Source of the DNA: Gilliamella sp. ESL0441
Lineage (GTDB): Bacteria > Pseudomonadota > Gammaproteobacteria > Enterobacterales > Orbaceae
Direction: 5' to 3'
Assembly: GCF_019469185.1 (NCBI RefSeq)
Contig: NZ_CP048264.1
Coordinates: 1,984,001-2,048,000 of the forward strand
Length of the DNA: 64,000 bases
Position 1 is the stretch's first letter. Every line of letters begins with the position of its first letter. The notes under the pieces are model-generated. The model was not told where the DNA came from, did not search any database, and saw nothing but the letters and a program-made list of their open reading frames with translations. The translations under genes and the position numbers were made by a program. Shown here piece by piece: positions 1-10,033 of this stretch.

Positions 1-84
1 AACGTTATACTAAAGGCGATATTTTGTACATCTGAATAGTTAAGCAGTTTTTTCAAAAGCAGTTTAAACATAGGGGGGTGTAAT

Positions 85-531
85 TTGGGTATCTTAAATA
101 ATATTTTTTCTAAAATCTTTCCAAGTGCTCAAGCAGCTGTCGGTAATGTCGCTGACGCTGTTAAAAATCAAGTCAACAGCATTACAGGTCATGATAAAGA
201 TGCAACAGCATCAAATAATCAGAATCAAGACCAAAATCAAAATCAACAACATTCAGACAACCAAACGCCAATCTCTGACGTGGATGTTATGTCAATTCTT
301 AATAATTTAGCGAGTAAATTTCCTGAGAAACTTAACTGGAAAACATCGATTGTTGATCTGCTAAAATTATTAGGAATAGATAATAGTCTAGATGCTCGTA
401 AAAAATTGGCAAAAGAGCTTAATTATACAGGCAGTACTGATGATACCGCAGCAATGAATACTTGGTTAATCAAAGAAGTATTTAAACGAATTGCTGAAAA
501 AGGCGGTAATATCACTCATTTATTTTCTTAA
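85..531 (+). CDS. DUF3597 family protein
   Basis: A 148-residue protein starting with TTG, chosen because a G-rich ribosome binding site (AGGGGGG) lies 5-10 bases upstream. The N-terminus (MGILNNIFSKIF) is amphipathic. Residues about 40-62 are a Gln/Asn-rich low-complexity linker, and the C-terminal 80 residues are the conserved part (VDVMSILNNLA, then SIVDLLKLLGID, then a WLIKEVFKRIAEKGG helix). This arrangement is typical of DUF3597, whose biochemical role is unknown. The C-terminal domain resembles a small helical peptidoglycan- or protein-binding module, but no function can be claimed. It stands alone and is followed by a strong terminator. Confidence 0.8.
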   Translation: MGILNNIFSKIFPSAQAAVGNVADAVKNQVNSITGHDKDATASNNQNQDQNQNQQHSDNQTPISDVDVMSILNNLASKFPEKLNWKTSIVDLLKLLGIDNSLDARKKLAKELNYTGSTDDTAAMNTWLIKEVFKRIAEKGGNITHLFS

Positions 532-555
532 TTCAAGATTGATACGTGATTTGTT

Positions 556-583
556 ATCCACCTGATCTTCAGGTGGATTTTTT
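556..583 (+). terminator. intrinsic terminator after the DUF3597 gene
   Basis: A perfect 10-bp stem (ATCCACCTGA / TCAGGTGGAT) with a 3-base loop is followed by a T tract. It sits 25 bases after the DUF3597 stop and faces the end of pth, so it may also stop transcription arriving from the minus strand. Confidence 0.9.
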
Positions 584-623
584 AATCGATAACTTTGATA
601 TAAATTAGTTTCAATTAAATTTA

Positions 624-1208
624 TTAAGCTTTGAAAGCGTGTAGTCGATTCATTGCTGCTTCTAGACTTTGGGATAATAAAATATCTGTGCAGCGTGCAG
701 ATTCATCAATTGCTTTATCTATTAATTCCTGTTCTGGTTTAGAAGGCTTATTTAATACAAAACCGACCACTTTATTTTTATCACCCGGATGCCCGATACC
801 GATTCTTAATCGATAGAAATTCGGATTATTACCTAATTTGCTAGCAATATCTTTTAAACCATTGTGACCGCCATGACTCCCACCAAATTTTAACTTCGCA
901 ATCCCCGGATTTAAATCAAGCTCATCATGCGCAACTAAGATTTCTTCTGGTTTTATCTGATAAAATGAAGCCATCGCTTGAACAGCTTTGCCACTTAAAT
1001 TCATAAACGTAGTAGGTACTAATAAACGTATATCATTTCCTGCGATGTTTATACGTGAACTATAACCAAAAAATTTGGGATCGTTTTTTAAAGGTTGTTG
1101 ATAACGTTGTGCAAGCAAATCAACATACCATGCCCCTGCATTATGTCGAGTTTGGGCATATTCGTTTCCAGGATTAGCAAGTCCTACGATAAGTTTTATG
1201 GTTGTCAT
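624..1208 (-). CDS. pth: peptidyl-tRNA hydrolase
   Basis: Recycles tRNA by hydrolysing the ester bond of peptidyl-tRNAs that drop off ribosomes. It is 194 residues, the E. coli length. Visible family features are the N-terminal [20 protein letters not shown] with the catalytic His in [14 protein letters not shown], the HDELDL segment carrying the catalytic Asp, and GGHNGLKDI. It lies 86 bases downstream of prs on the same strand with a terminator hairpin between them, so expression from the prs promoter would be by read-through. Confidence 0.97.
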   Translation of the reverse strand: MTTIKLIVGLANPGNEYAQTRHNAGAWYVDLLAQRYQQPLKNDPKFFGYSSRINIAGNDIRLLVPTTFMNLSGKAVQAMASFYQIKPEEILVAHDELDLNPGIAKLKFGGSHGGHNGLKDIASKLGNNPNFYRLRIGIGHPGDKNKVVGFVLNKPSKPEQELIDKAIDESARCTDILLSQSLEAAMNRLHAFKA

Positions 1209-1251
1209 GATGTTTTAATTATTTAGTGTTATTATTTGAAGATGTTAAATT

Positions 1252-1280
1252 GAAAAAGCCCCAAAAACGGGGCATTTTTA
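1252..1280 (-). terminator. intrinsic terminator between prs and pth
   Basis: The GCCCC / GGGGC stem (1258-1262 with 1269-1273) is flanked by A5 and T5 runs, so it could work on either strand. On the minus strand it ends the prs transcript before pth. Confidence 0.8.
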
Positions 1281-1294
1281 TCATTAAAAATCAA

Positions 1295-2242
1295 TTATTG
1301 ATGGAACATTGCAGAAATCGATTCTTCGTTGCTTATGCGACGAATTGCTTCCGCTAACATTCCTGATAATGTTAATTGACGTACATTTTGCAATGCTTTA
1401 ACTTCAGCTGTTAATGGAATAGTATCACAAACAACTATTTCATCAATGGCTGAGTTTTTGATATTAGTGACTGCTTTACCCGAAAAAATCGGATGCGTTG
1501 CGTAGGCAAATACTCTTTTAGCACCACGTGCTTTTAATGCATCAGCCGCTTTGCAAAGTGTTCCAGCTGTATCAATCATATCATCAACTAAAATACAATC
1601 TCTATCGGCAACATCACCAATAATATTCATCACTTCAGCTTCATTAGCACGTTGACGACGTTTATCGATAATAGCCATATCGGTATCATTCAATAGTTTT
1701 GCTATGGCACGAGCACGCACCACCCCGCCAATATCTGGAGAGACAACAATTGGGCGTTCAAAATCACGTTGTAGCATATCTTCTAAAATCACGGGGCTAC
1801 CAAATACATTATCCACTGGCACATCAAAAAAGCCTTGGATCTGTTCAGCATGAAGATCAACCGTTAATACCCTATCAACACCAACAGTTGATAAAAAGTC
1901 AGCAACCACTTTAGCTGTGATCGGAACCCGTGCAGAACGCACTCGACGATCTTGTCTTGCATAACCGAAATAAGGAATAACTGCTGTAATACGACCTGCA
2001 GATGCTCGACGCATTGCATCAATCATAACGAGCAATTCCATTAAATTATCATTGGTTGGTGCACAAGTTGATTGAATGATAAAAACATCCTCACCACGGA
2101 CATTTTCATTGATTTGAACATTTACTTCTCCATCGCTAAAACGACCAACGACAATATCACCAAGAGAAGTATAAAGACGATTAGCTATACGCTTTGCTAG
2201 CTCAGGAGTGGCATTACCAGCAAAAAGCTTCATATCAGGCAC
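1295..2242 (-). CDS. prs: ribose-phosphate pyrophosphokinase
   Basis: Makes 5-phosphoribosyl-1-pyrophosphate (PRPP) from ribose 5-phosphate and ATP, the entry point for purine, pyrimidine, histidine, tryptophan and NAD synthesis. It is 315 residues, the standard class I length. Visible motifs are [16 protein letters not shown] at the start, the FSDGEV segment, the flexible loop with YARQDRR, the divalent-ion site [13 protein letters not shown], and the PRPP-binding loop DDMIDTAGT. It is divergent from trmB. The leader before its start contains a 7-bp inverted repeat at 2268-2285. Confidence 0.98.
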   Translation of the reverse strand: MPDMKLFAGNATPELAKRIANRLYTSLGDIVVGRFSDGEVNVQINENVRGEDVFIIQSTCAPTNDNLMELLVMIDAMRRASAGRITAVIPYFGYARQDRRVRSARVPITAKVVADFLSTVGVDRVLTVDLHAEQIQGFFDVPVDNVFGSPVILEDMLQRDFERPIVVSPDIGGVVRARAIAKLLNDTDMAIIDKRRQRANEAEVMNIIGDVADRDCILVDDMIDTAGTLCKAADALKARGAKRVFAYATHPIFSGKAVTNIKNSAIDEIVVCDTIPLTAEVKALQNVRQLTLSGMLAEAIRRISNEESISAMFHQ

Positions 2243-2267
2243 GAGAAATCCTCAAGCATGTAAACAT

Positions 2268-2285
2268 GATTACGCATTCGTAATC
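2268..2285 (-). repeat. inverted repeat in the prs leader
   Basis: GATTACG and CGTAATC form a perfect 7-bp palindrome around a 4-base centre, 26-43 bases upstream of the prs start. It could be an mRNA hairpin or an operator. It does not match the purine-repressor consensus. Confidence 0.4.
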
Positions 2286-2412
2286 GGTTAATTCGGAGTG
2301 ACAATTATATAATCATTTAGTGATCATGCTCAACTACATTATAAAAAATTATCAAAATAATTTAACCTGCCTAGCAAAAAAGTGTAGGAGTAATTTTGTT
2401 AAAATATGTTTT

Positions 2413-2440
2413 TTGACGTCAACTTAAAATCGAGTAAACT
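2413..2440 (+). promoter_or_regulatory. sigma-70 promoter for trmB
   Basis: TTGACG (-35, 2413-2418) and TAAACT (-10, 2435-2440) are separated by 16 bases. They predict a start near 2447, about 65 bases before the trmB ATG. Confidence 0.55.
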
Positions 2441-2512
2441 AATTCATCATCGCTATTTTATAGTAGCTTTCAATTAGCTTGAATCAATTTTATAACACAA
2501 GTAGATAATCTA

Positions 2513-3214
2513 ATGGCAGAACAATTACATACAGATATTGAAGAACAAAAACCGAAACGAACAATACGCAGTTTTGTGCTACGACAAGGTCGCTTGACCA
2601 AAGGTCAAGAACAAGCTTTACAAAATTTGTGGCCCGTATTTGGGGTCGAATATAATGCTAGTTCCCCTATTCACTTTAAACCTAATCAACACGTCGTTTT
2701 AGAAATTGGATTTGGAATGGGGGCATCGCTCATCGAAATGGCAAAAAATGCCCCCGAGAAATCTTTTTTAGGTATTGAAGTACATAAACCGGGGGTCGGA
2801 GCTTGTTTGATGGCAATTGAAGAAAATCAATTATCAAACTTAAATGTGATGTGCCATGATGCAGTCGAAGTTTTAGAAAATATGATTGCAGATAATTCGT
2901 TAGATAAGGTACAAATATTTTTCCCTGACCCTTGGCATAAAGCAAGGCACAACAAGCGTCGAATTATTCAGCCTGCTTTTGTCGAACTTATCAGACGTAA
3001 ATTAAAAGTTAATGGTATTTTACATCTGGCAACAGATTGGCAACATTATGCCGAACATATGCTTGAAGTGTTGAATCAAGCGACAGGTTATAAAAATTTA
3101 TCATCAACAGGAGATTATATTCCAAGACCAGCAGACCGACCTATTACCAAGTTTGAAAAAAGAGGTCAAAATCTTGGTCATGGTGTTTGGGATTTACAGT
3201 TTCAAAAACAATAA
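2513..3214 (+). CDS. trmB: tRNA (guanine-N7-)-methyltransferase
   Basis: Installs 7-methylguanosine at position 46 of tRNA variable loops using S-adenosylmethionine. It is 233 residues, close to the 239 of E. coli. The SAM-binding motif I is [11 protein letters not shown], followed by [12 protein letters not shown]. The family signature [15 protein letters not shown] contains the catalytic Asp region, and [14 protein letters not shown] and the C-terminal TKFEKRG complete the domain. In E. coli the gene neighbours mutY, but here it is followed 18 bases later by nfsA. Confidence 0.97.
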   Translation: MAEQLHTDIEEQKPKRTIRSFVLRQGRLTKGQEQALQNLWPVFGVEYNASSPIHFKPNQHVVLEIGFGMGASLIEMAKNAPEKSFLGIEVHKPGVGACLMAIEENQLSNLNVMCHDAVEVLENMIADNSLDKVQIFFPDPWHKARHNKRRIIQPAFVELIRRKLKVNGILHLATDWQHYAEHMLEVLNQATGYKNLSSTGDYIPRPADRPITKFEKRGQNLGHGVWDLQFQKQ

Positions 3215-3232
3215 CGTTATTAAGGAGCCGTT

Positions 3233-3958
3233 ATGGAAAATCAAACTCTTGATTTCATTTATCATCGTCGTTCAATTCGTGCTTATAAACCCACCCCATT
3301 GACGCAAAAGCAAATAGCATCGATGATTCAAGCAGCACAATCGGCTCCGAGTTCTAACTTTCTTCAATGTTCAACCATTATTCGTATCACAGACAGTGAT
3401 AAGCGAAAAAAATTAGCTCACTATTCAGGTGATCAAAATTATATTTATCAAGCTCCCGAATTTTGGGTGTTTTGTGCCGATTTTAATCGACATTTTCAAA
3501 TTGATGCAACGATTCCTCTTGAACGAGCCGAACAACTTTTAGTCGGTTGTATTGATACCGCCTTGATGGCGCAAAATACGGTTATTGCTGCGCAATCGTT
3601 AGGATTAGGTACAGTCTATATTGGTGGTTTACGTAATAATATATCTGAAGTGACCCAATTACTAGCCTTGCCAAAATATGTTATCCCCCTTTTTGGTCTC
3701 TGTATTGGGTATCCAGATCAAGAACCCGAAATGAAACCTAGATTACCGAGTGAATTAATCTTTTTCGAAAATCAATATCAACCAATCAATCAGACATTAT
3801 TGGCACAGTATGATGAGCAAATAGAGGATTATTATCAAACTCGTAGTTCTAATCAAAAAGAAGGCGGATGGAGTAACAAAATAGCTGAAACGATCTACAA
3901 AGGACAACGAGAATTTATTCTCAACTATTTACATCAACAAGGCTGGGTGAAACAATAA
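3233..3958 (+). CDS. nfsA: oxygen-insensitive NADPH nitroreductase / flavin reductase
   Basis: FMN-dependent two-electron reductase of nitroaromatics and quinones. The 241-residue protein matches the E. coli NfsA length and pattern: RRSIRAYKPTPL (FMN contact), APSSNFLQCSTIIRITD, FWVFCADFNRH, LGLGTVYIGGLRNN, PLFGLCIGYP and the C-terminal LAQYDEQ plus QTRSSN. A ribosome binding site (AAGGAG) precedes the ATG by 6 bases. Its TAA stop overlaps the ATG of the next gene by one base (TAATG), so the two are translationally coupled. Confidence 0.95.
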   Translation: MENQTLDFIYHRRSIRAYKPTPLTQKQIASMIQAAQSAPSSNFLQCSTIIRITDSDKRKKLAHYSGDQNYIYQAPEFWVFCADFNRHFQIDATIPLERAEQLLVGCIDTALMAQNTVIAAQSLGLGTVYIGGLRNNISEVTQLLALPKYVIPLFGLCIGYPDQEPEMKPRLPSELIFFENQYQPINQTLLAQYDEQIEDYYQTRSSNQKEGGWSNKIAETIYKGQREFILNYLHQQGWVKQ

Positions 3959-5118
3959 TGAACAATCGCTACCAATTGGATAAAGTCGTCATATTAAGCC
4001 GACATGGAATCCGTACACCATTACAAAATACACTTGAATTTTTAGAACAAGCTACGCCATTTAAATGGCCTGAATGGGATCACCCTTATGGTTATTTAAC
4101 TACCCGAGGCGGTGCGCTAGAAGTTTATTTTGGACGATACTTAGCGACATGGCTTGAGAATCAAAATATAAAATACAGTGCAGATGATTCTGATGTGTTT
4201 GTATATGCAAATAGTCTACAAAGAACGGTTGCTACAGCTCAATTTTTGACAGCCGGTGCTTTTGCTGGATACGATATTGCCATAAAGCATAAATATCCTA
4301 TTGAAAAAATGGACTCCATGTTTGACCCGAGTTTACGCATCGACTCTGACGAATTTAAGCAAGCGGTTATTAAGGAGATTGATGAAACTGTTACAGCAGA
4401 ATCAATCTATAAAAATTTAGCACCTGCTTATGAAATTTTAGCCGATATTTTAGACTATAAACATTCCAAATTTTATGCACAATATCAATGTGATTTAGCC
4501 GATATTCCTGTTGAAGTTTATTTAAAAAAGCATGAAGAACCGGCTCTTTTAGGTGCATTAGCGATTGGCATTAGTGCAGTGGATGCATTTTTATTACAAT
4601 ATTATTCGGGCTTTCCTAAGGAACAGATTGCGTGGGGAAGAATCAATAGCCTAGCGCAATGGCAACAACTTATTCAGATACGTAATCAATATCTAAACTT
4701 AGTCTGTCGAACTAAAACGCTTGCCAAACATTCCGCTGCAGAATTGATTAATATGATAAACAATCTTATGCTTCATGATGATCGAAAAATTCATTTACTT
4801 GTGGGACATGATAGTACAATTGCTTCATTATTCGGCGCATTAGATTTTGAACATTATCAGTTACCGAATCAATACGAAACAACGCCAATCGGTGGTAAAG
4901 TCATTTTACAACGTTTTCGTCATTTAGAGTCTGGAACACACTACTTCAAAGCCGAATATGTTTATCAAAGCTTTGAACAACTATTTAGCGGTGCTCAAAT
5001 CAGTATGAATAACCCACCACAACATTTTACGTTGCAGCTTAAAAATGCCATGCAAAATCAAGATGGTTTTTATCACTGGCATGATTTTCAGCAGCGTTTA
5101 AACATATTTAAAGGATGA
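3958..5118 (+). CDS. histidine acid phosphatase family protein lacking a signal peptide
   Basis: A 386-residue member of the branch-2 histidine phosphatase family (Agp/AppA type). The phospho-acceptor motif SRHGIRTP is at residues 14-21, and the proton-donor motif is seen late as VGHDSTIA. Agp (glucose-1-phosphatase) and AppA (phytase) are periplasmic and have a cleaved signal, but here the catalytic motif starts 13 residues from the only plausible ATG and no hydrophobic segment precedes it. The protein therefore looks cytoplasmic. The start overlaps the nfsA stop by one base. Substrate cannot be read from the sequence; sugar phosphate is possible given the nearby gal genes. Confidence 0.8.
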   Translation: MNNRYQLDKVVILSRHGIRTPLQNTLEFLEQATPFKWPEWDHPYGYLTTRGGALEVYFGRYLATWLENQNIKYSADDSDVFVYANSLQRTVATAQFLTAGAFAGYDIAIKHKYPIEKMDSMFDPSLRIDSDEFKQAVIKEIDETVTAESIYKNLAPAYEILADILDYKHSKFYAQYQCDLADIPVEVYLKKHEEPALLGALAIGISAVDAFLLQYYSGFPKEQIAWGRINSLAQWQQLIQIRNQYLNLVCRTKTLAKHSAAELINMINNLMLHDDRKIHLLVGHDSTIASLFGALDFEHYQLPNQYETTPIGGKVILQRFRHLESGTHYFKAEYVYQSFEQLFSGAQISMNNPPQHFTLQLKNAMQNQDGFYHWHDFQQRLNIFKG

Positions 5119-5267
5119 TTTAATCAATTCATTACTCACGTCAGTATTTATCATACATGGCGTGAGATGATTTTAACATTTAACAACTCGTTATTGTTAC
5201 CCCCCTTTTACATTGTCTAACCTAAAAGTCATCCCCACCTTAATCTTCAATGAGTTGATAGAATGGA

Positions 5268-5281
5268 TGAAAACGGTTTCA
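5268..5281. promoter_or_regulatory. LacI/GalR-type operator O1 upstream of lacY-gal
   Basis: TGAAAACGGTTTCA is a near-palindrome with a CG centre (TGAAA arms), the hallmark of LacI/GalR family operators. Its centre is 22 bases from the next copy. Confidence 0.65.
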
Positions 5282-5289
5282 CTTACAAA

Positions 5290-5303
5290 TGTAACCGATT
5301 TCA
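5290..5303. promoter_or_regulatory. LacI/GalR-type operator O2 upstream of lacY-gal
   Basis: TGTAACCGATTTCA has the same CG-centred half-sites as O1, resembling the GalR/GalS operator pattern. It ends three bases before the CRP site. Confidence 0.7.
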
Positions 5304-5305
5304 TA

Positions 5306-5327
5306 AAGTGTTATCTAGATCACTTTT
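5306..5327. promoter_or_regulatory. CRP-cAMP binding site upstream of lacY-gal
   Basis: The core TGTTATCTAGATCACT (5309-5324) is centred on TCTAGA and matches the TGTGA-N6-TCACA consensus except for one base in each half. It is centred at 5316.5, about 41.5 bases before the start expected from the GATAAT -10 element (5344-5349), the spacing of a class II CRP-activated promoter. Confidence 0.75.
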
Positions 5328-5343
5328 TTCATCATTTTATGGT

Positions 5344-5349
5344 GATAAT
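5344..5349 (+). promoter_or_regulatory. -10 element of the lacY-gal promoter
   Basis: GATAAT lies 17-22 bases past the CRP site with no good -35 hexamer, as is usual for CRP-dependent promoters. Transcription would start near 5356-5358, some 90 bases before lacY. Confidence 0.45.
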
Positions 5350-5388
5350 ATTCAATATAGAACTGAGCAATTTTATTTTTTAATCAAT

Positions 5389-5402
5389 TGTAATCGGTTT
5401 CT
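5389..5402. promoter_or_regulatory. LacI/GalR-type operator O3 in the lacY leader
   Basis: TGTAATCGGTTTCT repeats the CG-centred motif, 99 bases centre-to-centre from O2 and downstream of the predicted transcription start. The bipartite layout (operators on both sides of the promoter) resembles gal operons in which repressor dimers form a DNA loop. Confidence 0.65.
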
Positions 5403-5446
5403 TGATGAATGCGTATTCATTCAAATTTTATTAAAGGAAGTAAATT

Positions 5447-6727
5447 ATGAATCAAAATATTAAGGCTACAATGCATAATAAGAATTATTGGATTTTCAGT
5501 TTTTATTTCTTTCTCTACTTTTTTATTATGGGCGCCTATTGCCCTTTTTTTCCCGTTTGGTTGAAAATGAACGGACTTGATGAAGCAAAAACAGGTTATG
5601 TTTTTTCTTTTATTTCTTTTTTTGCATTATTCTTTCAGCCTTTATTTGGATTGATATCAGATAAATTAGGACTCAAAAAACATCTCCTTTGGCTCATTAC
5701 TTTATTGTTAGTGCTGTTTGGTCCATTTTTTATTTTTGTGTTAGGGCCCCTTCTACAATTTAATGTCACTGTCGGCGCAATAGTGGGAGGATTATATCTT
5801 GGAATGGTCTTTAGTGGAGGTGCGCCTGCTATTGAAGCGCTGGTTGAAAAAATAAGTCGGCGCAGTGGTTTTGAATTTGGGCGTTGCCGCATGTTTGGCT
5901 GTTTTGGTTGGGCAATTTGTGCATCATTTGTTGGAATTATGATTTCGAAAAATGTCAACGCAGTTTATTGGTTATGTTCCGGTTTTGCATTAATTCTACT
6001 TATTTTAGTGAAATTAGCTGATCCGGCAAAAACCACTACAACCGATATCGTTGAACAAATGGGATTAAATAAAAGTGATTCATTTAATTTAAAACTGGCT
6101 GTCGATTTGTTAAAAATGCCAAAAATATGGTTTTTTATGCTTTATATTATCGGTGTTGCCTGTACTTATGATGTTTTTGATCAGCAATTTGCTAACTTTT
6201 TTACGTCGTTTTTTTCAAGTGAACAAATCGGTCGCGAGGCCTTTGGTTATGTCACCACACTGGGTGAATTTTTAAATGCTACTGTAATGTTCATTGCACC
6301 ATGGATTGTGAAAAAAATAGGGAGTAAAAATACATTGTTAGTTGCCGGAGCTATTATGTCAATCCGTATAACTGGCTCAGCCTTTGCAAGTACAGCCGTT
6401 GAAGTTATTATTCTGAAAACCTTACATATGTTTGAAGCACCACTATTACTTGTCGGCGCATTCAAATATATCACTAAACACTTTCCTATTCGATTATCGG
6501 CTACAGTCTATTTAATTGCATTTTGCTTTGCAAAACAACTTGCTATTATGTTTATGTCCACCTTTGCAGGGCAAATGTATGTTAAAATTGGATTTGAAGG
6601 AGCATATTTAGTTCTTGGATTAATTGCATTTAGCTTTACGCTAATCTCCTCTTTTACATTATCTGGACGGGGACCTTGGGATCTGTTTATTCACAAAAAC
6701 AAGCAGCCGTCAGAAATACAACAATAA
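5447..6727 (+). CDS. lacY: lactose permease (galactoside:H+ symporter)
   Basis: A 426-residue, 12-helix member of the oligosaccharide:H+ symporter family, collinear with E. coli LacY (417 residues). All residues known to matter for galactoside binding and proton transfer are in their conserved contexts: Glu126 (PAIEAL), Arg144 (FGRCRMFG), Trp151 (CFGWA), Asp237/Asp240 ([14 protein letters not shown]), Glu269 ([10 protein letters not shown]), Arg302 (IMSIRITGS), and Lys319, His322 and Glu325 ([10 protein letters not shown]). It has a good ribosome binding site (AAGGAAG). It is the first gene of a lacY-galETKM operon. No beta-galactosidase gene is in the window, so the hydrolase acting on the imported disaccharide must be encoded elsewhere, or the pump imports galactose or other galactosides. 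Confidence 0.93.
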   Translation: MNQNIKATMHNKNYWIFSFYFFLYFFIMGAYCPFFPVWLKMNGLDEAKTGYVFSFISFFALFFQPLFGLISDKLGLKKHLLWLITLLLVLFGPFFIFVLGPLLQFNVTVGAIVGGLYLGMVFSGGAPAIEALVEKISRRSGFEFGRCRMFGCFGWAICASFVGIMISKNVNAVYWLCSGFALILLILVKLADPAKTTTTDIVEQMGLNKSDSFNLKLAVDLLKMPKIWFFMLYIIGVACTYDVFDQQFANFFTSFFSSEQIGREAFGYVTTLGEFLNATVMFIAPWIVKKIGSKNTLLVAGAIMSIRITGSAFASTAVEVIILKTLHMFEAPLLLVGAFKYITKHFPIRLSATVYLIAFCFAKQLAIMFMSTFAGQMYVKIGFEGAYLVLGLIAFSFTLISSFTLSGRGPWDLFIHKNKQPSEIQQ

Positions 6728-6763
6728 CTGACTATAACGTTTAAGATGAATTGAGGTTTCAAT

Positions 6764-7780
6764 ATGAAGATATTAGTAACAGGCGGTTGTGGATATATAG
6801 GAAGCCATACGTGTGTTCAATTAATTAAAGCGGGTTACACGCCTATTATCATTGATAATTTATTTAATAGTAAAGCATCGGTAATAGATAGAATAGAACA
6901 AATAACAGGACAATCTATTAAATTTTATCAAGGTGATGTCTGTGATGCTAATTTATTAGCTAGAATTTTTGAAGAACAAGACATTCAAGCCGTAATCCAT
7001 TTTGCTGGTTTAAAAGCCGTCGGTGAATCGGTATATAAACCCCTTGAATATTATGAAAATAATGTTTATGGCAGTATTGTTTTAATGAAAGCCATGCGAA
7101 ATGCAGGCGTCAAACAATTAGTTTTTAGTTCATCAGCAACTGTTTATGGAGAATTAGCACCTGTACCTTATGTTGAAACCCTGCCACAAGGATTACCAAC
7201 TAGCCCTTATGGTAAAAGTAAATTAATGGTTGAACAGTGCATCATGGATTTAGGCATAGCCGAACCCGATTGGTCATTAACTTTACTACGTTACTTCAAT
7301 CCTGTTGGCGCTCATCCAAGTGGTTTAATGGGAGAAGATCCACTCGGTATCCCTAATAATCTTATGCCTTATATTACTCAAGTCGCAGTAGGTAAACGGG
7401 AATCATTAGCAGTTTACGGAAGTGATTACCCCACAGAAGATGGTACATGTGTACGGGATTTTATTCATGTCGTTGATTTAGCGGATGGGCATATTGCCGC
7501 ATTAAAAGCAGATCGAAATAACACTGGCGTTCATATCTATAATTTAGGTTCTGGAGTGGGTTATAGTGTTTTACAAGTCATCAATGCTTTTGAAAAAGCA
7601 TCTGGCAAACCACTTAACTGGCATTTTGCTCCAAGACGTGCAGGCGATTTACCCGCATTTTGGGCTGATGCGAAAAAAGCAGAGCAAATGCTTGGCTGGA
7701 AAACTAAATTAACACTTGACGATATGGTAAAAGATTCTTGGCACTGGCAATTGAATAACCCACAAGGTTATCCTGAATGA
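6764..7780 (+). CDS. galE: UDP-glucose 4-epimerase
   Basis: Interconverts UDP-galactose and UDP-glucose using bound NAD. It is 338 residues, as in E. coli. The Rossmann motif is GGCGYIGSHT (residues 7-16). The catalytic pair is Ser/Tyr-x3-Lys, seen as SSSATVYG and SPYGKSK. Substrate-binding segments are NPVGAHPSG and the VRDFIHVVDLADGH motif. It follows lacY by 36 bases and precedes galT by 45 bases, in the canonical galETKM order. Confidence 0.98.
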   Translation: MKILVTGGCGYIGSHTCVQLIKAGYTPIIIDNLFNSKASVIDRIEQITGQSIKFYQGDVCDANLLARIFEEQDIQAVIHFAGLKAVGESVYKPLEYYENNVYGSIVLMKAMRNAGVKQLVFSSSATVYGELAPVPYVETLPQGLPTSPYGKSKLMVEQCIMDLGIAEPDWSLTLLRYFNPVGAHPSGLMGEDPLGIPNNLMPYITQVAVGKRESLAVYGSDYPTEDGTCVRDFIHVVDLADGHIAALKADRNNTGVHIYNLGSGVGYSVLQVINAFEKASGKPLNWHFAPRRAGDLPAFWADAKKAEQMLGWKTKLTLDDMVKDSWHWQLNNPQGYPE

Positions 7781-7825
7781 AAAACAAGTAAACATTAATT
7801 CAAGCAGAATTATAAAGAGGCAAAA

Positions 7826-8875
7826 ATGGAGACGTTTAATCCTATTGATCATCCTCACCGTCGGTATAACCCATTAACCGATCAATGGGTTTTAGTTTCA
7901 CCGCATAGAGCTAAGCGACCTTGGCAAGGTCAACAAGAAGCACTAAATCAAGAACAAAAACCCAGTTACGATCCCAACTGTTTTTTGTGCCCCAGCAATA
8001 AACGGGTCACGGGTGATAAAAATCCCGACTATACAGGCACTTTTGTCTTTACCAATGATTTTGCCGCATTAATGGATAATACCCCTGATTTGCTGCCAAC
8101 TGATGATCCGCTTTTTCAAATGCAAAGCGCCAAAGGAACCAGTCGAGTAATCTGTTTTTCTCCCGATCATGGCAAAACCCTGCCGGAGTTAGACTTAACG
8201 GCAATTGAGGGCGTGATTAAAACATGGATATCACAGCAAAAAGAATTAAGTCAAAATTATCCTTGGGTACAAATATTCGAGAATAAAGGAGCAGCAATGG
8301 GATGCTCCAATCCTCATCCGCACGGACAGATTTGGGCAAATAGCTTTATACCGAACGAAATTAAACGTGAAGACGAGAATATGCGTCATTATTTTGAAAC
8401 TTATCACCGAAATTTATTAGTTGATTATGTTGAAAAAGAATTGATCTATCGTGAGCGAATAGTCGTTGAAACTGAACATTGGCTTGCTGTCGTGCCTTTC
8501 TGGGCAATATGGCCTTTTGAAACGTTATTATTACCCAAAACGCATATTGCACAATTAACTTTATTAACCGAAAACCAACAAATTGATTTAGCGGTTGCGC
8601 TGAAAAAATTAACAAGTCGTTATGATAATTTGTTCAATTGTTCTTTCCCTTATTCTATGGGATGGCATGGCGCGCCATTTGTGAAAGATAAAACTGAATA
8701 CTGGCAAGTACATGCACATTTCTACCCACCTTTACTCCGTTCAGCGACAGTCAAAAAATTTATGGTCGGTTACGAGATGTTAGCTGAAGTGCAGCGGGAT
8801 TTAACACCTGAACAGGCAGCTGAAAGACTGCGTAATGTGAGTGATATCCATTATAAAGAAAGAAAGGATAAATAG
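7826..8875 (+). CDS. galT: galactose-1-phosphate uridylyltransferase
   Basis: Transfers UMP from UDP-glucose to galactose 1-phosphate. It is 349 residues. The nucleophile motif NPHPHGQIW is present (HPH, residues 161-163). Zinc-site cysteines are recognisable in CFLCPSN, and the C-terminal [13 protein letters not shown] contains the second metal or substrate-binding histidines. The ribosome binding site is AAAGAGG. Its TAG stop directly abuts the galK ATG, implying coupled translation. Confidence 0.98.
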   Translation: METFNPIDHPHRRYNPLTDQWVLVSPHRAKRPWQGQQEALNQEQKPSYDPNCFLCPSNKRVTGDKNPDYTGTFVFTNDFAALMDNTPDLLPTDDPLFQMQSAKGTSRVICFSPDHGKTLPELDLTAIEGVIKTWISQQKELSQNYPWVQIFENKGAAMGCSNPHPHGQIWANSFIPNEIKREDENMRHYFETYHRNLLVDYVEKELIYRERIVVETEHWLAVVPFWAIWPFETLLLPKTHIAQLTLLTENQQIDLAVALKKLTSRYDNLFNCSFPYSMGWHGAPFVKDKTEYWQVHAHFYPPLLRSATVKKFMVGYEMLAEVQRDLTPEQAAERLRNVSDIHYKERKDK

Positions 8876-10033
8876 ATGAAAGCATTAATCGATAAAACTA
8901 AACAAGCATTTGCAACTCAATTTGGTTATCAATCCGACACCACAGTACAAGCTCCTGGCCGGGTTAATTTGATTGGTGAACATACCGATTATAACGATGG
9001 GTTTGTATTACCTTGTGCAATTAATTATGGCACAGTAATAAGCGGTCATAAACGTACCGATAAATTAATACGTGTAATTGCCGTTGACTATGATAATCAA
9101 CAAGATGAATTTTGGTTAGATTCCCCCATTGAAAAGCATCCTCAATACCAATGGGCTAATTATGTTCGAGGTGTGGTTAAATATTTACAAAACTATACAA
9201 ATACGCTTTATGGTGTTGATTTAGCAATTAGCGGTAATGTCCCCCAAGGTGCAGGATTGAGTTCATCGGCTTCGCTTGAGGTGGCTATCGGAAAGATGTT
9301 TCAAGTTCTAAATAATTTACCTTTAGATGGCACTAAATTAGCATTAATCGGTCAGGAAGCTGAAAATCAGTTTGTTGGTTGCAATTGTGGAATTATGGAT
9401 CAATTAATCTCGGCACTTGGACAGGAACATCATGCTTTACTTATTGACTGCCGTACGCTCTCTGTTCATCCAGTTTCAATACCGGATGATTTGGCTGTTG
9501 TTATTATTAACTCGAACATTAAACGCGGATTAGTCGATAGCGAATATAATACTCGTCGTAGGCAATGTGAAGCAGCAGCAACAGCACTTGGCGTAAAAGC
9601 ATTGCGAGACGCCACATTATCAGATTTATTAAAAATTAAACCAACGCTTGATCCTATTGTTTTTAGACGTGCGCATCATGTTATTTCCGAAAATGAGCGG
9701 ACTTTGCTAGCATCTCATGCACTTGCAATTCATGATTATAAATTATTATCAACATTAATGGCGCAAAGTCACAATTCAATGCGAGATGACTTTGAAATTA
9801 CTGTACCAGCAATTGATTATCTGGTTGAAATCATTAGCAATGTCATCGGTGATCAAGGTGGTGTACGTATGACAGGCGGTGGCTTTGGTGGCTGTATTGT
9901 TGCATTGGTAAATAAAGACAAGATTGATGCAGTAAAAAACGTTGTTAACAATAATTATCAGAATAAATTTGGTATTAAAGCAGATATATATATCTGCCAA
10001 CCAAGTAAAGGAGCGCATGCAATATGTCTTTAA
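8876..10033 (+). CDS. galK: galactokinase
   Basis: Phosphorylates galactose at C1 with ATP (GHMP kinase family). It is 385 residues against 382 in E. coli. The galactokinase signature [19 protein letters not shown] is near residue 28, the ATP-binding GHMP motif is [14 protein letters not shown], the catalytic Asp lies in [12 protein letters not shown], and the C-terminal motif is MTGGGFGGC. The gene starts directly after the galT stop and overlaps galM by 10 bases. Confidence 0.98.
   Translation: MKALIDKTKQAFATQFGYQSDTTVQAPGRVNLIGEHTDYNDGFVLPCAINYGTVISGHKRTDKLIRVIAVDYDNQQDEFWLDSPIEKHPQYQWANYVRGVVKYLQNYTNTLYGVDLAISGNVPQGAGLSSSASLEVAIGKMFQVLNNLPLDGTKLALIGQEAENQFVGCNCGIMDQLISALGQEHHALLIDCRTLSVHPVSIPDDLAVVIINSNIKRGLVDSEYNTRRRQCEAAATALGVKALRDATLSDLLKIKPTLDPIVFRRAHHVISENERTLLASHALAIHDYKLLSTLMAQSHNSMRDDFEITVPAIDYLVEIISNVIGDQGGVRMTGGGFGGCIVALVNKDKIDAVKNVVNNNYQNKFGIKADIYICQPSKGAHAICL

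Noticed and set aside
2243..2512. Purine-repressor operator before prs
   Set aside because: The inverted repeat at 2268-2285 lacks the central CG and AAACG half-sites of the PurR consensus.
5263..5463. 66-codon frame across the lacY control region
   Set aside because: It covers the operators, CRP site and promoter and runs into lacY in another frame; no ribosome binding site.
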